Shown piece after piece: positions 17,569-27,176 of a DNA stretch of 64,000 bases. Under the pieces are notes generated by a model. It had not been told where the DNA came from. It made no database searches and saw only the letters and a program-made list of their open reading frames with translations. This DNA comes from Bacteroidota bacterium (GTDB lineage: Bacteria; Bacteroidota; Bacteroidia; Bacteroidales; Lentimicrobiaceae), in assembly GCA_023417935.1 (NCBI GenBank), contig JAEZDY010000021.1, forward strand, positions 62,001-126,000, in the 5' to 3' direction. The first letter of the stretch is position 1. Every line of letters begins with the position of its first letter. The translations under genes and the position numbers were made by a program.

Positions 17569-20500
17569 ATGAAACTAACACAATTACTTACCTTTGTTTT
17601 ATCCTTTATGTTCTTAGCTGTTAATGGACAGGATGCTATTCTGTCGCCTGCAGCTGTAGGGACAGGCACGCTGACGGGTATCAGCCCTCCATTGAGAGAC
17701 ATCCCTCCAATGACACCTGAAGAGATGGCCGCTATGAAGATAAAAGCCGATGAAAAAGCACTTAATCCAAAACTTCGTAACAGGGAATATCCTTATGCAT
17801 CAACTGCTCTTCCTAAAGGTCCTGATGGAGCCTGGCAGAGAGAAAACGGTACCAACCGTCAGGCAGCAAGTGAACCTAATGTAGTATTTAATGCTCAATC
17901 ATCACCATATTTTCCACCTGACGATAATGGTACTGCAGGTCCGAACCATTATATGCAAACAGTAAATACTACTTATGCTATATACGACAAAACCGGAGTA
18001 AAACTAGCAGGGCCAACCAATATGAACCAGCTTTTTGGCAATGTTGCAGGAGCTAACTGTAATGACGGTGACCCTATCATGCTCTATGATGAAATGGCTG
18101 ATCGTTGGTTTGCTGCAGAATTTTCACTTTGCGGAAGTCCTGACAGGATGCTTATTGCTATTTCAGTTACCAATGACCCAACAGGTTCATGGTATCAGTA
18201 TTCATTTGTCATGAACGGAATGCCTGACTATGAGAAGTTCGGTATCTGGCACGACGGTTATTATATGGGTACCAATACAAGTTCAGGAACTGACATCTAT
18301 GTTTTTGAACGTGACGTAATGCTAGCCGGAGGAACCAGTCCAAAAATGGTATCTTTTGATAACCAATGGAGACCAGGTTCTGTTGACGGGTTTATGATGG
18401 TTCCACCTCTTGATTGCGATGGTGATGCTCCTCCATCAACTCAACCTGCTTTATTTATAGCACAAAGTGACGATGCTTTTAACAGTGGTACCGATCAACT
18501 GTGGATATATGAACTTGATGTTGACTGGGCTACTACAACCAATTCTACATTTACCCGTGTTCAGCAACTTGAAGTTGAACCATACGATAGTAATTTCGGA
18601 AATAACTGGAATAATATTAAACAGCCTAATACCAGCCAGGAACTTGATGGTATTCCGCAGGTAGTAATGAACGTACCACAGTACCGCAACTGGGGTTCAT
18701 ACCAGAGTATTGTACTTTGCCATACAGTAGACGTAAATCAAACCGACCATGCAGGTATCCGCTGGTATGAATTACGCAAAACTACAGGTCCATGGACCGT
18801 AAGACAAACCGGCACCTATGCACCTGATTCACATTCTCGCTGGATGGGTAGTATTATGATGAACGGAAGCAAGGAACTTGCAATTGGCTATTCTATTTCA
18901 AGTACTACTGAATTCCCGGGTATCAGATATACCGGCCAGACTGCTGAACAATATAATGCAGCATCAGGCATCATGGATGTTCCTGAAGGCATAATACATG
19001 TTGGTACTGCTTCTCAAACAGGTGCTAACAGGTGGGGTGATTATTCCCAGCTATGTGTTGACCCTGCTGATGATGAAACTTTCTGGTACACTAATCAATA
19101 TGAAAGTGGTGGACGCAAAACCAAAGTTGCCTCATTTAACATTGGTCCTTTAGGTCCGGGCGTTGATTATCAGGTTGACAATAACTTCCCTTGTTTGAAC
19201 CAGCCGGTACAATTTACCGACCTCTCAACCGGAGCTCCAACTTCATGGTTATGGGCGTTTACTCCTAACACTGTTACTTTTGTTGATGGTACCTCTGCAA
19301 CTTCACAAAATCCTAAGGTACAATTTAATGGTTATGGTAATTATGATGTGACCCTCACAGCAACCAGTCCTGTTGGAAGTAATTTCCTGACGAACCCTGC
19401 TTATATTTCTGTAAACCAGGCAAATGCACAGTTCCAGGCAGCAACAACCAGTGTTGTTATCAATAATCCTGTTACTTTCAGCGATCTTTCAAGTTGTGAA
19501 GTCACTTCATGGGAATGGAACTTTGGTGCTGGTGCAACTCCTGCAACAGCTTCAACCCAAGGCCCTCATCAAGTTGTCTACAACACTGTTGGTCCCAAAA
19601 CTGTAACTCTTACTATCAACGGAAACATTACAGAAACCAAAACTGACTACATTTCTGTGATCTCTGATACTTTCATCATGACCAATCAAACCATCTATAC
19701 ATGTACAGGAACATTCCTCGACCCAGGTGGAAATTACAACTATGGAAACAATCAGAACTTCACAACTACATTTGAACCTTCACAACCAGGCGGACAAGTA
19801 TCAGTACAATTCACTGAATTCAACCTTGAGTTGTCAACAAACTGCGCTAACGATTATTTGATGATATATAATGGCCGCAGCATCTTTTCACCACTCATCG
19901 GTAAATTCTGCGGAACTGCTTCTCCGGGAACTGTAGTTGCTGATAACCAGTACGGCGCTTTAACATTTGTATTCAAAAGCAACACCTCAATTGGTGCCAG
20001 CGGATGGTCAGCAATGGTTAGCTGTGTTTCAGCTGTCTCAAACCCACTTGCATTGAATGCACTTACATACACTGATACACGTATCGACCTTAGCTGGGAA
20101 CTTAACCCTGCTTCCGATAATGTTATGCTTGTATGGTCAGCTGATGGTACTTTTGGAACTCCAGCATCAGGAACAGCTTATGCAGTTGGCGAACCAATAC
20201 CTGGTGGCGGAACAGTGCTCTATTCAGGTAATGCATCAGGCTTTAGCCATACAATGCTTACTCCTGCCACCACATACTATTACAAAGCTTTTGCTGTAAA
20301 TGCTGATAATGCGTATTCAAGCGGTATTAATGCTGAAGCAACTACCCTTTCAGCGCCTCCAATGATCTCAATAACACCGTTAAGCATCAATGCAACTGCT
20401 GATGCCGGTAACTCTGCATTTAACGTTGTATCAAACACAGCATGGACTGCAGTAAGTGATGCAGCGTGGTGTACAGTTACACAGAACGGAACCGGTGCAG

Positions 20501-21666
20501 GAATTTTAACAGCAAACTACACCGTGAATGTTGTAGCTATTGAACGTACAGCAAACATCACTGTTACTGTGCTTGGACTCGACCCGGTGGTTGTAACACT
20601 TGTTCAGGCAGGTGCAGCTCCTACCCTGTCACTTGACCCTATGACAGTTACTGTTGACACACCAGCTGGTACAGAAGATATTACAGTTACATCTAATGCT
20701 CCATGGACTGCAGTTTCTGATGCATCTTGGTGTACAGCTACTCCTTCAGGTACAGGCAATGGCATTATCACACTGCAGTTTACTGAAAATATCAGGGCTG
20801 AAGAGCGTGTTGCCAACATTTCAATTGCTGTACCGGGATTAGGTACATCTACAGTCATACTTACACAGTCAGCCGCTGTTGCAGTACTTTCAATTGACCC
20901 ACCTGTTGCTAATGTTGTTGCACAGGCTGGAACTGCTAATTTCAATGTTGGTGCTAACTTTAACTGGGTTGCTACAGTTGATGCACCTTGGGTAACTATT
21001 CCAGCAAGCGGAACCGGTGATCTTCTTATGAATGCTGAAATTACTGAAAACCTGACTTTGGTTGAGCGTTCAGCAATTATCACTGTTTCAGGTAATGAAT
21101 TATCTGTTAATGCAAGCATAATTCAGGCAGCAGGTGAAGCAATGGTATACATCAGCCCCGAAAATGCTGAAGTAACATACCAGGCTGGTACTACCAACCT
21201 GACCGTTACCTCAAACACTGACTGGACAGCAACTGAAACTGCCGACTGGATGACTATCACACCTTCGGGCACTGGTAATGGAACAATTGCAGTTAACTAC
21301 ACTGAAAACCCTGCTTATGTTGACAGGGTTGCACCTATATCAGTTGCAGTTGCGGGTAAAGAGCCTGTAATAGTAACCGTTACACAGCGTGCTTCAGAAG
21401 TAGGAATTGAAGAAACCAATGTTGATGGTCTTCGCATTTATCCAAACCCAGCCAATAACAGGTTCGTGATTGAAGCAAACAAAGCGTTGTACCCACAGAT
21501 GACAGTAAAATTATCTGACCCTGCAGGTACTACCGTTTTAACTGAGGAATGTAAAGGTAAAGACCGCTATACATTTGATGTAAGCAATCTTTCAGCCGGC
21601 ACATACACCATCAGTATCATTACAACTGACAAGAATGTTGCAAGGAAGATTGTTATTGTAAAATAA
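17569..21666 (+). CDS. Large secreted modular protein: propeller-like region, PKD, CUB, four BACON domains and type A T9SS signal
   Basis: The 1365-residue protein starts with a signal peptide ending in VNGQ. Residues about 85-525 form a large domain with GTAGPNHYMQTVNTTYAIYD and ADRWFAAEFSL, probably a beta-propeller. Two PKD-like modules follow (about 530-700; TSWLWAF, TSWEWNFG). A CUB domain (about 705-815) has paired Cys and CANDYLMIYNG. An FnIII-like module follows (about 820-925). Four BACON repeats of about 86 residues start near nucleotides 20362, 20620, 20881 and 21142, each with a Trp-containing core such as NTAWTAVSDAAWCTV. The last 75 residues are a type A T9SS domain (LRIYPNPAN to KIVIVK). 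BACON domains bind carbohydrate or mucin in some proteins, so an adhesive or glycan role is likely but unproven. Confidence 0.88.
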   Translation: MKLTQLLTFVLSFMFLAVNGQDAILSPAAVGTGTLTGISPPLRDIPPMTPEEMAAMKIKADEKALNPKLRNREYPYASTALPKGPDGAWQRENGTNRQAASEPNVVFNAQSSPYFPPDDNGTAGPNHYMQTVNTTYAIYDKTGVKLAGPTNMNQLFGNVAGANCNDGDPIMLYDEMADRWFAAEFSLCGSPDRMLIAISVTNDPTGSWYQYSFVMNGMPDYEKFGIWHDGYYMGTNTSSGTDIYVFERDVMLAGGTSPKMVSFDNQWRPGSVDGFMMVPPLDCDGDAPPSTQPALFIAQSDDAFNSGTDQLWIYELDVDWATTTNSTFTRVQQLEVEPYDSNFGNNWNNIKQPNTSQELDGIPQVVMNVPQYRNWGSYQSIVLCHTVDVNQTDHAGIRWYELRKTTGPWTVRQTGTYAPDSHSRWMGSIMMNGSKELAIGYSISSTTEFPGIRYTGQTAEQYNAASGIMDVPEGIIHVGTASQTGANRWGDYSQLCVDPADDETFWYTNQYESGGRKTKVASFNIGPLGPGVDYQVDNNFPCLNQPVQFTDLSTGAPTSWLWAFTPNTVTFVDGTSATSQNPKVQFNGYGNYDVTLTATSPVGSNFLTNPAYISVNQANAQFQAATTSVVINNPVTFSDLSSCEVTSWEWNFGAGATPATASTQGPHQVVYNTVGPKTVTLTINGNITETKTDYISVISDTFIMTNQTIYTCTGTFLDPGGNYNYGNNQNFTTTFEPSQPGGQVSVQFTEFNLELSTNCANDYLMIYNGRSIFSPLIGKFCGTASPGTVVADNQYGALTFVFKSNTSIGASGWSAMVSCVSAVSNPLALNALTYTDTRIDLSWELNPASDNVMLVWSADGTFGTPASGTAYAVGEPIPGGGTVLYSGNASGFSHTMLTPATTYYYKAFAVNADNAYSSGINAEATTLSAPPMISITPLSINATADAGNSAFNVVSNTAWTAVSDAAWCTVTQNGTGAGILTANYTVNVVAIERTANITVTVLGLDPVVVTLVQAGAAPTLSLDPMTVTVDTPAGTEDITVTSNAPWTAVSDASWCTATPSGTGNGIITLQFTENIRAEERVANISIAVPGLGTSTVILTQSAAVAVLSIDPPVANVVAQAGTANFNVGANFNWVATVDAPWVTIPASGTGDLLMNAEITENLTLVERSAIITVSGNELSVNASIIQAAGEAMVYISPENAEVTYQAGTTNLTVTSNTDWTATETADWMTITPSGTGNGTIAVNYTENPAYVDRVAPISVAVAGKEPVIVTVTQRASEVGIEETNVDGLRIYPNPANNRFVIEANKALYPQMTVKLSDPAGTTVLTEECKGKDRYTFDVSNLSAGTYTISIITTDKNVARKIVIVK

Positions 21667-21684
21667 CAACTGATGCAGAATACT

Positions 21685-21719
21685 CCAAAGGGCTGTTAGC
21701 TTCGCTAACAGCCCTTTGG
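21685..21719 (+). terminator. Strong hairpin terminator after the BACON/T9SS gene
   Basis: A perfect 16-base stem (21685-21700 with 21704-21719) encloses the loop TTC. It lies 19 bases after the stop codon. The downstream bases are not T-rich, so it may also act as a 3' stabilising hairpin. Confidence 0.75.
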
Positions 21720-21866
21720 CTATATGTATGGGATCAACAAACCGGTTTATACCAATCTATCACACCTAATGGTGCACGAACACCTATTTACACCAACGGC
21801 CAGCTGACTTTATCAGTTGTATGCTTTTTGCAACTTTGAAGTGTGCTCGTGATTCAACAGAATTAC

Positions 21867-21874
21867 TAATTTTG
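21867..21874 (+). promoter_or_regulatory. -7 box (TAATTTTG) for glyA
   Basis: TAATTTTG matches the TAnnTTTG consensus and lies 33 bases before the glyA ATG. A TTTG at 21835-21838 is 28 bases upstream, longer than the usual spacer. Confidence 0.45.
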
Positions 21875-21907
21875 CAGAAGAAAAATATAAACAATAAATA
21901 AGTTGCA

Positions 21908-23188
21908 ATGAAAAAGGATAAGCAGGTTTTCGACCTGATAAAACAGGAAAAGGAACGCCAGATGCATGGCATTGAATTGATTGCTTCAGAGAATTTCGTT
22001 AGTCAGCAGGTGCTTGACGCGATGGGTTCTGTACTTACAAACAAATATGCAGAAGGCTACCCAGGTAAACGCTACTACGGCGGATGCCAGATAGTTGATC
22101 AGACAGAACAACTTGCCATTGACAGGGCAAAAGCACTTTTCGGTGCTGAATGGGCTAATGTGCAACCACACTCAGGTGCTCAGGCTAATATGGCAGTGCT
22201 TATGGCAGTGCTAAAACCCGGCGATACTTTCATGGGACTGAACCTCGCACACGGTGGTCACTTGTCGCACGGTTCACCTGTTAACTCTTCAGGTATTCTT
22301 TATAATGTCGTGGCTTACGGTGTTGAGGAAGAAACCGGCACCATCAACTACGATAAAATGGAAGCCACTGCCCTTGAAACCAAACCTAAACTTATCATTG
22401 CCGGTGCAAGCGCTTATTCGCGCGACTGGGACTTCAAACGTATGCGTGAGATAGCTGATAAAATTGGCGCTATCCTAATGGCAGATATTGCACATCCAGC
22501 CGGACTCATTGCACGCGGTTTACTTAATGACCCTGTTCCATATTGCCATATCATTACCACAACAACACACAAAACCCTCAGAGGGCCTCGCGGTGGAATG
22601 ATTCTTATGGGTAAGGACTTTGAGAACCCTTGGGGACTCAAGACTCCTAAGGGAGAAACAAAGATGATGTCGGCACTGCTTGATTCAGCAGTATTCCCAG
22701 GAACACAGGGCGGCCCGCTTGAGCATGTTATTGCAGCAAAAGCAGTAGCCTTCGGCGAAGCACTTTCTGATGAATTCATGGAATATATCATCCAGGTTAA
22801 AAAGAATGCCCAGGTAATGTCAAAGGCATTTGTCAATAAAGGTTATCATGTAATATCAGGCGGTACCGACAATCATTTGATGCTTATCGACCTCCGCTCT
22901 AAATTCCCTGAATTAACAGGTAAAGTTGCAGAAAACATTCTGGTAAAAGCTGATATTACCATCAACAAGAACATGGTACCATTTGACAGCCGCTCACCAT
23001 TCACCACTTCAGGTATTCGTGTAGGTACACCAGCGGTAACTACCCGTGGAATGAAAGAGTTGCATATGGAATATATTGTTGATATGATTGATGAAGTACT
23101 TGGCAATATTGATAATGAAGCAGTTATAGAAGACGTTAAGAACCGTGTAAATGATATGATGAAGGGCTTCCCACTATTCGCCTGGTAA
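21908..23188 (+). CDS. glyA: Serine hydroxymethyltransferase
   Basis: The 426-residue PLP enzyme interconverts serine plus tetrahydrofolate with glycine plus 5,10-methylene-tetrahydrofolate, feeding one-carbon metabolism. The PLP lysine is Lys222 within TTTTHKTLRGPRGG. Other family motifs are ELIASENFVS at residues 23-32, NKYAEGYPGKRYYGG at 45-59, QPHSGAQAN, and MADIAHPAGLIA with the PLP-binding Asp. Length fits the family. It is monocistronic: its own -7 box lies upstream and a good intrinsic terminator follows 26 bases after the stop. Confidence 0.97.
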   Translation: MKKDKQVFDLIKQEKERQMHGIELIASENFVSQQVLDAMGSVLTNKYAEGYPGKRYYGGCQIVDQTEQLAIDRAKALFGAEWANVQPHSGAQANMAVLMAVLKPGDTFMGLNLAHGGHLSHGSPVNSSGILYNVVAYGVEEETGTINYDKMEATALETKPKLIIAGASAYSRDWDFKRMREIADKIGAILMADIAHPAGLIARGLLNDPVPYCHIITTTTHKTLRGPRGGMILMGKDFENPWGLKTPKGETKMMSALLDSAVFPGTQGGPLEHVIAAKAVAFGEALSDEFMEYIIQVKKNAQVMSKAFVNKGYHVISGGTDNHLMLIDLRSKFPELTGKVAENILVKADITINKNMVPFDSRSPFTTSGIRVGTPAVTTRGMKELHMEYIVDMIDEVLGNIDNEAVIEDVKNRVNDMMKGFPLFAW

Positions 23189-23214
23189 TTCTATCAAAAA
23201 ACATGGAATAATTG

Positions 23215-23248
23215 TAGAGACAGGGAATGCCCTGTCTCTATTGTTTTT
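23215..23248 (+). terminator. Rho-independent terminator of glyA
   Basis: An 11-base perfect stem (TAGAGACAGGG with CCCTGTCTCTA) encloses the loop AATG and is followed by TTGTTTTT. Confidence 0.85.
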
Positions 23249-23258
23249 CTGGGCCTGC

Positions 23259-23372
23259 TTATAAACATGCTCTTCTAAACATGCTCTTCGCATAATCATA
23301 ACCTGCCAATAATCATGCTGTGCCTACAATCATAAGGTGCCCTAACATACTCTGCCTTAATTATACCCTACC
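23259..23372. repeat. Degenerate 14-17 bp tandem array between glyA and the antiporter gene
   Basis: AAACATGCTCTTC occurs at 23263-23275 and 23277-23289. It is followed by 17-bp units starting ATAATCATAACCTGCC (23292), ATAATCATGCTGTGCC (23309) and ACAATCATAAGGTGCC (23326), then decaying copies to about 23372. It lies in the gap between two convergent genes. Confidence 0.7.
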
Positions 23373-23387
23373 ACCTATAAATTAAGA

Positions 23388-25472
23388 TTATTCGTACTGG
23401 CTAAAGATTACTATTGAAACGGGGCCAATAGTCCATGCTTCACCTTTCTGGCGCTGACTTCTGAAGCATTCAACGCCAGTTACCAATAGGTCATATTGGG
23501 TGTAATCTGATTCAATGACAGTTTTACCCGTAAGGCACTCAATATCTGCAGTAATCTCTTTGTTGAAAAAATCCGAGATAGAAGCCATATACCTGTTTGA
23601 ATCTTCATCCATGCATATAACTAGTACTTTGTTAATATCAGTGAACCCATTGTCAATTACAAGGGCCACATCGCTTTTAACATTCTCAAAAAAGTAACGG
23701 GCTTTGCCACCAGTCTTATCACTGCCCAGTAACGGACGTGAACTACCAACTACAAGGAGGTTGAACTTTCCCCGGTTAGCTGTACGGGTGATCTCCTGCG
23801 AAACTGCCTGCGAGGTGCGGTATTCCATCTTAACATCAGTACCTGTGGCTGATGCTATTTCTTTTACACGGCTAAAAGCCTGTTCCTCAAACATCAGGGC
23901 ATTCTCCTTTGAAATTTCGGTGTTAGGTGTAAGATGTAGAGCTGTTATTTTTAAGGGTACCTTGTCATTGTCAAATAATCGCAGCACCAATGTCAGCAAC
24001 CGCGCACCTGAAAGTGGCGGTCCAAAGGATATCAGCACTTTGAATATTCCGGTAGTTGCAACAATAGCCTCTTGACTTTTAAAAATGAAGTTGATAAATG
24101 CCATTGCCGGACCTGTCATAAAGGTAGTAACCAGTGCCATTAGTACCAGCATGGTGAAGATTTCAGGCGACAAAATGCCAATATCGTAACCGATATTGAG
24201 GGCAACAAGCTCTATCAACCCACGTGTATTCATCAGGGCGCCTAATGTTAAGCTGTTTTTCCATGATTGTCCCGTAATGCGGGCTGCTATTGCACTACCC
24301 AAAAATTTACCGGCAACAGCAACCACTATTACCAAAAGCGCTGCGCCCCACAAGTCAACATCGTTAAGTAACCCAATCTCAGTCCGGAGTCCTGTATAAA
24401 CAAAAAACAGGGGAAGCAATAAAACCAGGCTCACATCCTCTATCTTCTCAGCCATGATGCTCTTAAACCTGATATTCTCAGGCATGATCACCCCTGCCAT
24501 AAAAGCACCAAAAAGTGCATGTATTCCAATACTCTCAGTAATAAAAGCTGAGAACAGCATAACACTAAACACAGCAGCAACAATGGTTTTACTTACTGTT
24601 TCCCTGGCAGTGTACTTAGTTGCTATCTTTTCAAGTAACGGCCTTACCACCAGTAGCATCACCGCAATGTATGCCAGTGAGAGCAATATTGTAACCAGTG
24701 CTCCGGCAATAGCAGTTGCATTCGCAATAGCGACAACAATTGCCAGTATACCCCAGGCAGTGATATCGTTAATAGCTGCACTTGTAATCGCAATCATGCC
24801 CAATGAAGTTCGGCTGATACCACGTTCCTGCACAATACGCGCCAATACTGGAAAGGCCGTAATACTCATGGCAATTCCCATAAATAGGGCAAAGCTTATG
24901 AAACCTGCACCGGCAGGTGCAAACTTACCATACATGAAATAGGCAAGCGTCAATCCCATAAGAAAAGGAACAATAATGCTGGTATTACTAATAAATAGTG
25001 CTGCCTTTGCTCGTGTGCGTATAACACCCATGTCGAGCTCCATGCCTATGATAAACATGAATAGTATAAGGCCAATCTGGCTCAGGAATTCTAGATTTGA
25101 CAATGACGCAACAGGAAACAAGTATCCTGAAACCTCGGGGAAAAACATACCAAGCAACGATGGCCCAAGCATTATACCGGCAACAATCTCACCAATTACC
25201 GTTGGCTGACCCGCAAGTGACATCAGCCATCCCAGTACACGTGAAAACAATATGATTACCAGAATCTGAAGGATAAGGATAGAAAGCGAATGCTTAAAAT
25301 TAACAGCATTACTCAAATCAAAAGTGCCATTAACAGCACTCCCATTTCTTATAATCCCCTTCGCCGATTCAAGTGATTCACCGGCACTGAAAATAAAATA
25401 CAAAATAAACCCCACTACACTGACGATGAGTAGATTGATCAGGATCTTGAAGTATTTGCGATTAGTAGACAA
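23388..25472 (-). CDS. Monovalent cation:proton antiporter (CPA2/KefB-like) with C-terminal UspA-like domain
   Basis: The 694-residue protein has an N-terminal TM helix, a loop, then a 12-13 TM Na+/H+ exchanger domain (residues about 68-460). Motifs include QPTVIGEIVAGIMLGPSLLG, SITAFPVLARIVQERG and TSAAINDITAWGILA, the last with the conserved Asn-Asp pair of the transport site. The last 220 residues form a soluble universal-stress-like alpha/beta domain, with KFNLLVVGSSRPLLG. It exchanges Na+ or K+ for protons across the inner membrane. The start is TTG; no ATG lies nearby in frame and no Shine-Dalgarno site is visible. It follows xseB after an intergenic 7-bp array. Confidence 0.9.
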   Translation of the reverse strand: MSTNRKYFKILINLLIVSVVGFILYFIFSAGESLESAKGIIRNGSAVNGTFDLSNAVNFKHSLSILILQILVIILFSRVLGWLMSLAGQPTVIGEIVAGIMLGPSLLGMFFPEVSGYLFPVASLSNLEFLSQIGLILFMFIIGMELDMGVIRTRAKAALFISNTSIIVPFLMGLTLAYFMYGKFAPAGAGFISFALFMGIAMSITAFPVLARIVQERGISRTSLGMIAITSAAINDITAWGILAIVVAIANATAIAGALVTILLSLAYIAVMLLVVRPLLEKIATKYTARETVSKTIVAAVFSVMLFSAFITESIGIHALFGAFMAGVIMPENIRFKSIMAEKIEDVSLVLLLPLFFVYTGLRTEIGLLNDVDLWGAALLVIVVAVAGKFLGSAIAARITGQSWKNSLTLGALMNTRGLIELVALNIGYDIGILSPEIFTMLVLMALVTTFMTGPAMAFINFIFKSQEAIVATTGIFKVLISFGPPLSGARLLTLVLRLFDNDKVPLKITALHLTPNTEISKENALMFEEQAFSRVKEIASATGTDVKMEYRTSQAVSQEITRTANRGKFNLLVVGSSRPLLGSDKTGGKARYFFENVKSDVALVIDNGFTDINKVLVICMDEDSNRYMASISDFFNKEITADIECLTGKTVIESDYTQYDLLVTGVECFRSQRQKGEAWTIGPVSIVIFSQYE

Positions 25473-25475
25473 GGT

Positions 25476-25552
25476 TTATTTGTTCTTTGTTCTTGGTTTT
25501 TTGTTCTTTGTTCTTTGTCACTCACTACTCACTACTCACTACTCATTACTCA
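25476..25552. repeat. Perfectly phased 7-bp tandem array, 11 units, running out of the xseB stop codon
   Basis: The 77 bases divide exactly into 11 heptamers. On the minus strand they begin with TGAGTAA, which holds the last sense codon GAG and stop TAA of xseB, followed by TGAGTAG three times and TGAGTGA. Six CAAAGAA-type units follow (CAAAGAA, CAAAAAA, CCAAGAA, CAAATAA). Phase is never lost. It ends 3 bases before the TTG start of the antiporter gene. Confidence 0.9.
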
Positions 25553-25746
25553 AACCCCTTCATCACCTTATTAATCTCCTGCTCTGTTGAGGTTAGCTTG
25601 TTTCGGCAGAATTGCAGTAACTCAGCTACCCGTTTTACTTTATCTTCCAATTCATCAACACTGATTGAGGCATCTTCCATCTTTTGGATGATCTCCTCCA
25701 GTTCAGCTACCGCGCTTGTGTATGTTAAGGCTTCTTTTTCTTCCAT
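25546..25746 (-). CDS. xseB: Exodeoxyribonuclease VII small subunit
   Basis: This 66-residue all-alpha protein has the XseB pattern YTSAVAELEEIIQKMEDASI followed by VDELEDKVKRVAELLQFCR. It is the regulatory small subunit that coats the XseA coiled coil in exonuclease VII, which degrades single-stranded DNA to oligonucleotides. It starts 5 bases after the xseA stop, the usual gene pairing. Its last codon and stop form the first unit of a 7-bp array. Confidence 0.93.
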   Translation of the reverse strand: MEEKEALTYTSAVAELEEIIQKMEDASISVDELEDKVKRVAELLQFCRNKLTSTEQEINKVMKGFE

Positions 25747-25751
25747 ATTAC

Positions 25752-27146
25752 TCAGGTTTTTACTTCGTCAACAGTACCCAATATTCTCATTTTCATTGTC
25801 TCTATCTCCATTTTATCACCTTTCAGTACATTGGTATTGTCAGATATCACCTTCCCTCCTATTCTAACCACAGCATAACCTCTTTGCATTACATTCTTTG
25901 GATCAAGCAGTCGCAGGCGGTGTTCTTTTTCTGAAAGTTTCTGCTGATGCGAAGTTACAAAATGCTGGGTATAATAATGTAGCATACGTGCATGACTTTG
26001 AAGAGTTGCCTGCTCACGGCCGATCATGCGTGCAGGAAAGTGTGTTGCCGACATTTCAAACCTTCCAAAGGCTAACCTGGTATTCATCAACAACATTCCT
26101 GCATTTGAAATAAACCTATCTGACATTGCATTTAAACCTGACCGCTGCTCTGTTATCAGTTCATTAGCCAACTCAGTCACCTTTTCGATAGCGTTGGTAA
26201 GCTCATCTTTTTTGTTTTCAAGCAAGTCAGCCAGCGCATAGGTAAATGACTGGTATATAGCTTTAAGCATATTATCCTGCTCAGCAAAACCCGCCAGAAT
26301 ATAATGAGCTACATCAGTTGGTGTTATCTTGTTGAGGCATGCCACCATTTCGGTAACTGTTTCATTGGTTGAATGGCCAATGCCTGTTATCACCGGCAAC
26401 GGGAATACAGCCACTTCGCGTGCAAGGGTGTAATGGTCATAGCACGACAGCCCCACATCATCACCTCCTCCCCTCACAATCACCACGGCATCAAACAAAT
26501 TAGCTATCGGCCTTATCTCATGCAATCTTGCAGTGATGGTTTCCACAGCACCTTTACCCTGCAGAACTGCCGGAAATAGTCTGCTTATCACACGATAACC
26601 CTGCTTGTTATTTTGTAGGGTAACCATCAGGTCGTTATAGCCTTTGCTCGATTCAACTGATATTATTGCCAGCCTTTTCAAAAGAAGTGGAACCGGAAGT
26701 GAACGGTTCATATCAAACACTCCGTCCTTCTTCAGTGCCAAAATGGTGTTCATCTTATCACGCGCCATCTCGCCCAGCGTATAAAGCGGCTCAATGTCAA
26801 TGATCTGTAACGACAATCCATACGTTGATGAGAACCTGACGTAAGCAAGAAACATGATGTTCAACCCTTCGCGCAATGTTTCACCGGTAACCTGCTCAAA
26901 CTTGTGGGTGATATTAAAAAGATCGTCCTTCCAGATAGTTGCCTTTAGTTGCGCTTTAACCTTTCCATCGCTTTTCTCCACCATCAGCGGGAAACAATGT
27001 CCGCTTACAGGATAGAGGTTGAGTGCCGATATCTCCGCCTTAATCCAGTACGGACTCTCATAGAACTTCTCAAACATCCGAGTAATACTCCCGGTAATTT
27101 CCGAAAGTGCATATACCCGGCGATTGTTCGTTTCGTTGCTACTCAT
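25752..27146 (-). CDS. xseA: Exodeoxyribonuclease VII large subunit
   Basis: The 464-residue catalytic subunit has an N-terminal OB-fold (residues about 8-105, with YWIKAEISALNLYPVSGHCF). The catalytic domain has VESSKGYNDLMVTLQNN, VVIVRGGGDDVGLSCYD and ITGIGHSTNETVTEMVAC, matching the family GGGS and GIGHE-type motifs. Then comes a long coiled coil (about 295-430) and the C-terminal RGYAVVR segment. The GH position is followed by STNETV rather than the commoner E-TD-T; this substitution is worth noting but may be lineage-typical. It is followed by xseB and preceded by ppk1 with 30 bases between them. Confidence 0.94.
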   Translation of the reverse strand: MSSNETNNRRVYALSEITGSITRMFEKFYESPYWIKAEISALNLYPVSGHCFPLMVEKSDGKVKAQLKATIWKDDLFNITHKFEQVTGETLREGLNIMFLAYVRFSSTYGLSLQIIDIEPLYTLGEMARDKMNTILALKKDGVFDMNRSLPVPLLLKRLAIISVESSKGYNDLMVTLQNNKQGYRVISRLFPAVLQGKGAVETITARLHEIRPIANLFDAVVIVRGGGDDVGLSCYDHYTLAREVAVFPLPVITGIGHSTNETVTEMVACLNKITPTDVAHYILAGFAEQDNMLKAIYQSFTYALADLLENKKDELTNAIEKVTELANELITEQRSGLNAMSDRFISNAGMLLMNTRLAFGRFEMSATHFPARMIGREQATLQSHARMLHYYTQHFVTSHQQKLSEKEHRLRLLDPKNVMQRGYAVVRIGGKVISDNTNVLKGDKMEIETMKMRILGTVDEVKT

Positions 27147-27176
27147 TCAGGTTTAATTGGAGCTCAAATTTACTCA

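Noticed and set aside
20604..21119. Antisense frame of 171 residues within the BACON region
   Set aside because: It is a shadow of the repetitive BACON coding sequence on the other strand, with no start-site or family support.
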